Below are positions 59,725 through 64,000 of a DNA stretch of 64,000 nucleotides, piece after piece; within the stretch, counting starts at the first letter, position 1; each line of letters opens with the position of its first letter. The position numbers and the translations under genes are program-made. The DNA is from an uncultured Cellvibrio sp. (GTDB taxonomy: Bacteria > Pseudomonadota > Gammaproteobacteria > Pseudomonadales > Cellvibrionaceae): the NCBI GenBank assembly GCA_937958105.1, contig CALFXJ010000055.1:66788-130787 (forward strand). The letters run 5' to 3'. Below the pieces are notes generated by a model. It did not search any database. It saw only the letters and a program-made list of their open reading frames with translations, and had not been told where the DNA came from.

Positions 59725-61554
59725 ATGATTGACGCTCGACTTCCGACACTGCTTGAACGCCTGAATGTCCCTTCCCAGGATCTGGCCGCCCTGACCTTTT
59801 GTGCTGGCAGTAAAGAGCAGCAGGTACAGGCGTGGGTGGACGCCCTGCCGTTGACGCATATCAACCACCTCAGTGCGCTCCTGTACAAAGCAGTACCAGA
59901 GGTCGGACGCCTGAAGACCGACAGTGGGACCCGCCTGATCATTCTGGAAAAGCTTCGCCCGGCCGTGCAGCAGTGCATCCTGGGCCTGTCCCGCCATTTC
60001 CTGAACCAGCCCCTGATTCTGCCCGAGGCAGCGCGCAAGACGGCCACGGTCGCGCAGGCACTGCAGAAGCACATGAGCAACGCCTATCTGGCGGCGGCGC
60101 GCGACCTGTGCCGGGAAGGTAAAAGGGCTGAACATGCTGCCCAGCAGGCACTGGCCATCCATCGCGCGCTTACCGGGCTGGGTTTACTGCTGCTGCGCAG
60201 TTACCAGCTTTATATCCCTGTCTCCGGCCAGTTGTGGACCGAGCTCCACACCCTGTATGAGGTCGCTGAGCTGTTGGAGCTGACAGAACATCCCATCGAT
60301 GATCCCTTGCCGAATCATCTGCAGATCAAGACCATCAGCCAGGCCTACCTCCGCCTGATGCTGCTGGCCTGTGCCAAGCCCAACCAGATGCGGCAGGACG
60401 AGGTACTGGCCACCTATAACGCGCTGGAGATGCTGGTGTCGCAGGCAAAGCTGCTGCCACACAACCCGGGCCAGAAAGACAACCTGTTTGCGATCCAGCT
60501 GTCCGGCAATCGTCCGCCGCAGTATAAGTCGCGCCTGCCTGGCAACCTGGGCACCAGCGTCCGCGAACTGAACACCAGCCAGCTGACCCGCACCCTGCAG
60601 GAGCATGCTCGACAAAGTACTGGGGAAGGCGGGGCGCTGCGCAATGAGCTCAAGCTCACGGCGGCACTGACCGAACACCTGCTGCAGGCATGGAGCATCC
60701 TGGCCCTGCGCAGCTTTGAGCGGCGGGAAAGCAGTGGTCAGGTGCAGGTCACGGTGGGACTGACCAACCTGCATTTCCACCTCAGCGGCAAGTTGCCCTT
60801 CAATCTGTTTCTGAATCAGGCTAACAATGTTCACAGCGACGAAGCCAATGCCGAGATCTTTCAGAAGCGGGGCATCCAGCTGAAACCGCTCAAGGTGGGC
60901 GAAGATGACCCATGGGGCAATGCCTTTGATGTCGCCGGCACCACACTGGCCGGTAAAGATTTGCCTACACTGAATATCGAAACCACGATCCGCAAGCAGC
61001 AACAGCAGGATTATCAGGGGAGCCATCCGGTCTATAACGTACCTGTTGTGGATGTCAGTCCCGGGGGCTATTGCCTCGAATGGCAGGGGGAGATTCCTTC
61101 GCAGGTCAAGGCAGGTGAGCTTCTCGGTATCCGCGATGAGGGCCGCCCCAAGTGGAGCGTTGGCGTGGTGCGCTGGGTTCAGCAGACCAAGGGCGCAACC
61201 CAGATGGGCGTCCAGATGCTGGCGCCCCAGGCGATTACGCTGGGTATCGCCGTTGTGCATAAAACCGGCGGTTTTTCCGAGTACCTGCGTGCGCTGGAGC
61301 TCCCTGCACTGAAGGCGGTCAACCAGCCGGTGACACTGCTGACCAATTCCGTATCGTTTCGTGAGTACGGTAAAGCCCGGCTGTTTCTACCGCCGTCGCA
61401 GGAAGGTGATGAGCCCCAGGAAAAGACGGTGCAGCTGACCAGGCGCGTATTTGCGACAGGCGCCTTCAGCCAGTTCACCTATCGCAACCTGGTCAATATC
61501 CAGCCGACCGAAGAAGTTAAAGATGACTTTGACTCGGTGTGGCAAAAGAACTGA
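59725..61554 (+). CDS. Large protein with a C-terminal PilZ-like domain, upstream of fimX
   Basis: This 609-residue protein is mostly helical over the first 340 residues and has no signal or membrane segment. Near residues 430-515 a PilZ-like segment is seen: VVDVSPGGYCLEW (the DxSxxG motif), then GELLGIRD and VGVVRWVQQ, TQMGVQML. The RxxxR motif that usually precedes it in c-di-GMP-binding PilZ domains is not evident, so binding may be weak or lost. It lies 215 bp before the fimX-like gene in the same direction, and both may act in c-di-GMP control of pili. A comparable neighbour exists next to fimX in Pseudomonas, as I recall. Start ATG/TTG-type 59725 is the earliest codon. Confidence 0.65.
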   Translation: MIDARLPTLLERLNVPSQDLAALTFCAGSKEQQVQAWVDALPLTHINHLSALLYKAVPEVGRLKTDSGTRLIILEKLRPAVQQCILGLSRHFLNQPLILPEAARKTATVAQALQKHMSNAYLAAARDLCREGKRAEHAAQQALAIHRALTGLGLLLLRSYQLYIPVSGQLWTELHTLYEVAELLELTEHPIDDPLPNHLQIKTISQAYLRLMLLACAKPNQMRQDEVLATYNALEMLVSQAKLLPHNPGQKDNLFAIQLSGNRPPQYKSRLPGNLGTSVRELNTSQLTRTLQEHARQSTGEGGALRNELKLTAALTEHLLQAWSILALRSFERRESSGQVQVTVGLTNLHFHLSGKLPFNLFLNQANNVHSDEANAEIFQKRGIQLKPLKVGEDDPWGNAFDVAGTTLAGKDLPTLNIETTIRKQQQQDYQGSHPVYNVPVVDVSPGGYCLEWQGEIPSQVKAGELLGIRDEGRPKWSVGVVRWVQQTKGATQMGVQMLAPQAITLGIAVVHKTGGFSEYLRALELPALKAVNQPVTLLTNSVSFREYGKARLFLPPSQEGDEPQEKTVQLTRRVFATGAFSQFTYRNLVNIQPTEEVKDDFDSVWQKN

Positions 61555-61769
61555 TGAGCTGCCAAACAACGATCTGACAGACGAAATGCTATAGTCATGT
61601 CGCACAATTTCACTCACCGCATTGAGACGACAGAGGTTTTGGGTAATATACGCAGCTGGCCGGGACGCTGAGTAGATAAAAATCCTGCTTGCAAGACTTT
61701 GCCAACTATCGGGGCATCAAGTCGCATCAAGTGGCCGAATGGCACAGACAAAGAGCGCAGTAACGCCTT

Positions 61770-63857
61770 ATGAATGCAAATGACACTATCCGCCTCCTGA
61801 TCCTGAATAACTCTCGCGCAGAAGCGGAACGTCTGATCAGTATGCTTCACAACGCCGGCCGCCCCAGCCGCGCCCAGCATGTCGAGAACGAGGAAACCCT
61901 CGTAAAACTCCTCGAAGAGCAAACCTGGGACCTACTGATCGCTCACGACCAGACCACCAACGTCACCCCCCAGACCGCCATTAAACATATCCGCCGTCTT
62001 AATAAAGACGTGCCGGTCATCCTGCAGAACGACGACGAAATCCTCGCCGTGGTGGAAGGTATGAAGCTGGGCGCGGTCGATGTGGTGCGTCTTGATGACG
62101 ACCAGCACCTGTTGATGGTTATGCAACGGGAGATGAACAACCGCGAGGCGCGTCAGGCAAAACGTCTCGCCGACCGTCGCTTCCGCGAGGCAGAACGACG
62201 CAGCCAGCAGCTGCTCGACAGCTCGCGCGATGCCATCGCTTATGTTCAGGACGGTCTCTACCTCTATGCCAACCAGTCATTCGCTGAACTCTTCGGCTAT
62301 ACCGACAAAGATGACATCGATTGTATGCCTATCATGGACATGGTCGATGAAAATGATCAGGAAACACTCAAGACCTTTCTCAAGGATTTCACCTTCAAGG
62401 GGCTGGATGCCGAGTCAACCAAGCTCGCGTTTCGCGGCGTAAAACAGGACGGCACCTCCACCCCCATCAGTCTCGAAGTGTCCCACGTTACTTACGATGA
62501 AGAACCCTGTATCCAGTTCCTGGCACGCGCCAATCGCGTCGATGTGAATAATGAAGTGCTGGAACAGCAGATCAAACAGATCAAGTGGCAGGATGTGGTC
62601 ACCGGCCTGTACAACCGCCAGTACATGATCAACCATCTTGAGAAAACCATCGACAACATCACCGAAAAAGACAACCTGAGCCTGCTGTACATCGACCTCG
62701 ATAATTTTACCGAGCGCGCGCAGTCGACTCTGGGCGTGGCCGCTGCCGACATGGCTCTGAGCGATCTGGCCTCGCTGTTGCGGGAGAAAAACAACACCAC
62801 GGATATCATCGCCCGCTTCGGCGATACTGCTTTTACCGTCCTCGTTCCGAACATCCGCGCCGATGCCGCTGTCGCCCGCGCCAAGCAGCTGTGCAAAGAG
62901 ATCGAAGATCACATCATTGATATCGACAACAAGACCCTCCAGCTCACTGCCAGCATCGGTGTCTCGCTGATCAATGACAATTCCACAAATGCCAACAAAG
63001 TCATTGAGCAGGCACTCAATGCCATGGAAAAAGTGCGTACAGCTGGCGGCAATAATGCGCAGCTGTTCGAGCCGGAGTTGACGGCCGACGAACGCGACCA
63101 GAAAAACCTTGCCGCTGATTTGCAGCATGCACTGGATAACGATCGTTTCCGCCTGCTGTTCCAGCCCATCATCAGCCTGCGCGGATCTGAGGAAGAGTAC
63201 TACGAAGTCTACCTGCGGATGCTCAATGAAAATAACGAGGAGATTTCTCCCAGTCGCTTTATTGAAACTGCTTCTTCCATCGGCGCCAGCATCAAGATTG
63301 ATCGCTGGGTTATTCTCGAGTCGATCAAGATGCTGTCTCAGCATCGCGCCAAGGGCAATAAAACCAAGCTGATCCTGAATTTGAGCAAGGATTCGCTGTG
63401 CGACGAATCCCTGGTGCCCTGGCTGGGGGTTGCGTTCAAGGCAGCCAAGTTGTCCAGCGATGCCATCGTGTTCCAGGCCAGCGAAGTGGATGTGACCAAT
63501 CATCTGAATGCCGCCAAAGCGTTTGCTGAAGGTCTGCAGAAATTAAAGACGACCTTGTCGATCAGCAACTTTGGCTGCTCGCTGAATCCTTTCAACACCC
63601 TCAAACATGTTCCCGCCAGTATCATCAAGATCGACGGCTCGTTCACCATGGATATCCAGAACAACAAGGAAAGCCCGGAGACCCTGATCCACCTGATCGA
63701 ACAGCTGCACGGCGAGAGCAAGATCACCATCGTACCCTTCGTCGAAAACGCCAGCGTACTTTCCACCCTCTGGCAAGCCGGAGCCCACTACATCCAAGGC
63801 CATTACCTGCAGGAACCCACGCAGAATATGAGCTACGACTTCAATATGGAGACGTGA
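61770..63857 (+). CDS. fimX: FimX-like degenerate GGDEF/EAL c-di-GMP receptor
   Basis: This 695-residue protein has the FimX order: receiver-like domain (about 1-125; possible phosphoacceptor Asp in LLIAHDQTT), PAS (about 145-265), GGDEF (about 275-430) and EAL (about 440-690). The GGDEF motif is replaced by GDTAF (in ARFGDTAFTVL) and the EAL motif by EVY (in YEVYLRML), so both enzyme activities are probably lost. P. aeruginosa FimX (691 residues) is likewise a c-di-GMP receptor that drives type IV pilus assembly at low c-di-GMP. Two palindromic repeats follow immediately after the stop. Confidence 0.9.
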   Translation: MNANDTIRLLILNNSRAEAERLISMLHNAGRPSRAQHVENEETLVKLLEEQTWDLLIAHDQTTNVTPQTAIKHIRRLNKDVPVILQNDDEILAVVEGMKLGAVDVVRLDDDQHLLMVMQREMNNREARQAKRLADRRFREAERRSQQLLDSSRDAIAYVQDGLYLYANQSFAELFGYTDKDDIDCMPIMDMVDENDQETLKTFLKDFTFKGLDAESTKLAFRGVKQDGTSTPISLEVSHVTYDEEPCIQFLARANRVDVNNEVLEQQIKQIKWQDVVTGLYNRQYMINHLEKTIDNITEKDNLSLLYIDLDNFTERAQSTLGVAAADMALSDLASLLREKNNTTDIIARFGDTAFTVLVPNIRADAAVARAKQLCKEIEDHIIDIDNKTLQLTASIGVSLINDNSTNANKVIEQALNAMEKVRTAGGNNAQLFEPELTADERDQKNLAADLQHALDNDRFRLLFQPIISLRGSEEEYYEVYLRMLNENNEEISPSRFIETASSIGASIKIDRWVILESIKMLSQHRAKGNKTKLILNLSKDSLCDESLVPWLGVAFKAAKLSSDAIVFQASEVDVTNHLNAAKAFAEGLQKLKTTLSISNFGCSLNPFNTLKHVPASIIKIDGSFTMDIQNNKESPETLIHLIEQLHGESKITIVPFVENASVLSTLWQAGAHYIQGHYLQEPTQNMSYDFNMET

Positions 63858-63876
63858 TTCGGGGATTGGGGCTGTC

Positions 63877-63909
63877 TGTCGGATTACGCTACGCTAATCC
63901 GACCTACGG
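63877..63909. repeat. Dispersed palindromic repeat copy 7
   Basis: TGTCGGATTACG-CTACGC-TAATCCGACC and the end TACGG, in the same orientation as the copy at 46906. It starts 20 bp after fimX. Confidence 0.9.
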
Positions 63910-63945
63910 GCGGCTTGGGTTGAGAGATTCGTGCGAGGCCGAGGG

Positions 63946-63978
63946 TGTCGGATTACGCTGCGCTAATCCGACCTACGG
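63946..63978. repeat. Dispersed palindromic repeat copy 8
   Basis: TGTCGGATTACG, loop CTGCGC, then TAATCCGACC and TACGG: a near-identical second copy, 36 bp after copy 7, in the same orientation, as in REPIN-like doublets. Confidence 0.9.
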
Positions 63979-64000
63979 ATCGGGTGGAAAGTTATGGTGG

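Overview
The window looks like chromosome of a Gram-negative, polysaccharide-degrading gammaproteobacterium, most likely Cellvibrio or another member of the Cellvibrionaceae. Three things point there: secreted SGNH/CE2-type carbohydrate esterases, a lipoprotein with the poly-serine linkers typical of that group, and a Pseudomonas-like order sfsA-dksA-gluQ-cbrX-cbrA-cbrB-crcZ-pcnB-folK-panB. No rRNA, tRNA, CRISPR array or transposase gene was seen.

Layout. 1-4.5 kb: 3' end of holA, two secreted esterase lipoproteins and a two-domain carbohydrate-binding-like lipoprotein. 4.6-10.2 kb: an RND/MMPL exporter, a SelW-like protein, a double-FHA membrane protein, inorganic pyrophosphatase and a lipoprotein-type methyltransferase. 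10.2-24.6 kb: one leftward, tightly packed run of 11 genes. It has two acyl carrier proteins, an acyl-CoA dehydrogenase, a DUF1839 protein resembling the butirosin acyltransferase BtrH, a GH2 beta-mannosidase-like enzyme, an adenylating ligase, two paralogous membrane acyltransferases, an FkbH-type HAD protein and two paralogous double alpha/beta-hydrolases. This is the best candidate for an undescribed system: it reads as synthesis of a carrier-bound acyl or aminoacyl group, its transfer, and modification of a glycan or glycolipid.

25-38.5 kb: housekeeping and stress genes (cysE, an MFS transporter, a VanY-like peptidase, htpX, a DegP-like protease, a Rieske protein, yqhD, a tatB-like gene, cvrA, map with a ParD-like gene). 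Ahead of htpX lies a roughly 150-nt intergenic transcription unit. It has a sigma70 promoter overlapping a Fur-box-like sequence, three hairpins and an intrinsic terminator, so it is a candidate iron-responsive sRNA of the PrrF/RyhB kind. A fragment resembling APS kinase (cysC) sits at 38.3 kb.

38.5-51 kb: the sfsA-to-panB block. Between cbrB and pcnB is a clear crcZ-like small RNA with five CA-rich blocks, a sigma54 promoter and upstream TGTTAC/GTAACA repeats that probably bind CbrB. This implies a CbrAB-CrcZ-Hfq/Crc carbon catabolite control circuit. 51-59.5 kb: a molybdenum-dependent nitrate assimilation module, made of a nitrate reductase fused to a CysJ-like flavoprotein behind a predicted sigma54 promoter, a TSUP permease and modABC. 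59.7-63.9 kb: a PilZ-like protein and a FimX-type degenerate GGDEF/EAL protein, which suggest c-di-GMP control of type IV pili. A dispersed palindromic repeat (core TGTCGGATTACG...TAATCCGACCTAC) occupies the intergenic gaps near 47, 51 and 63.9 kb.
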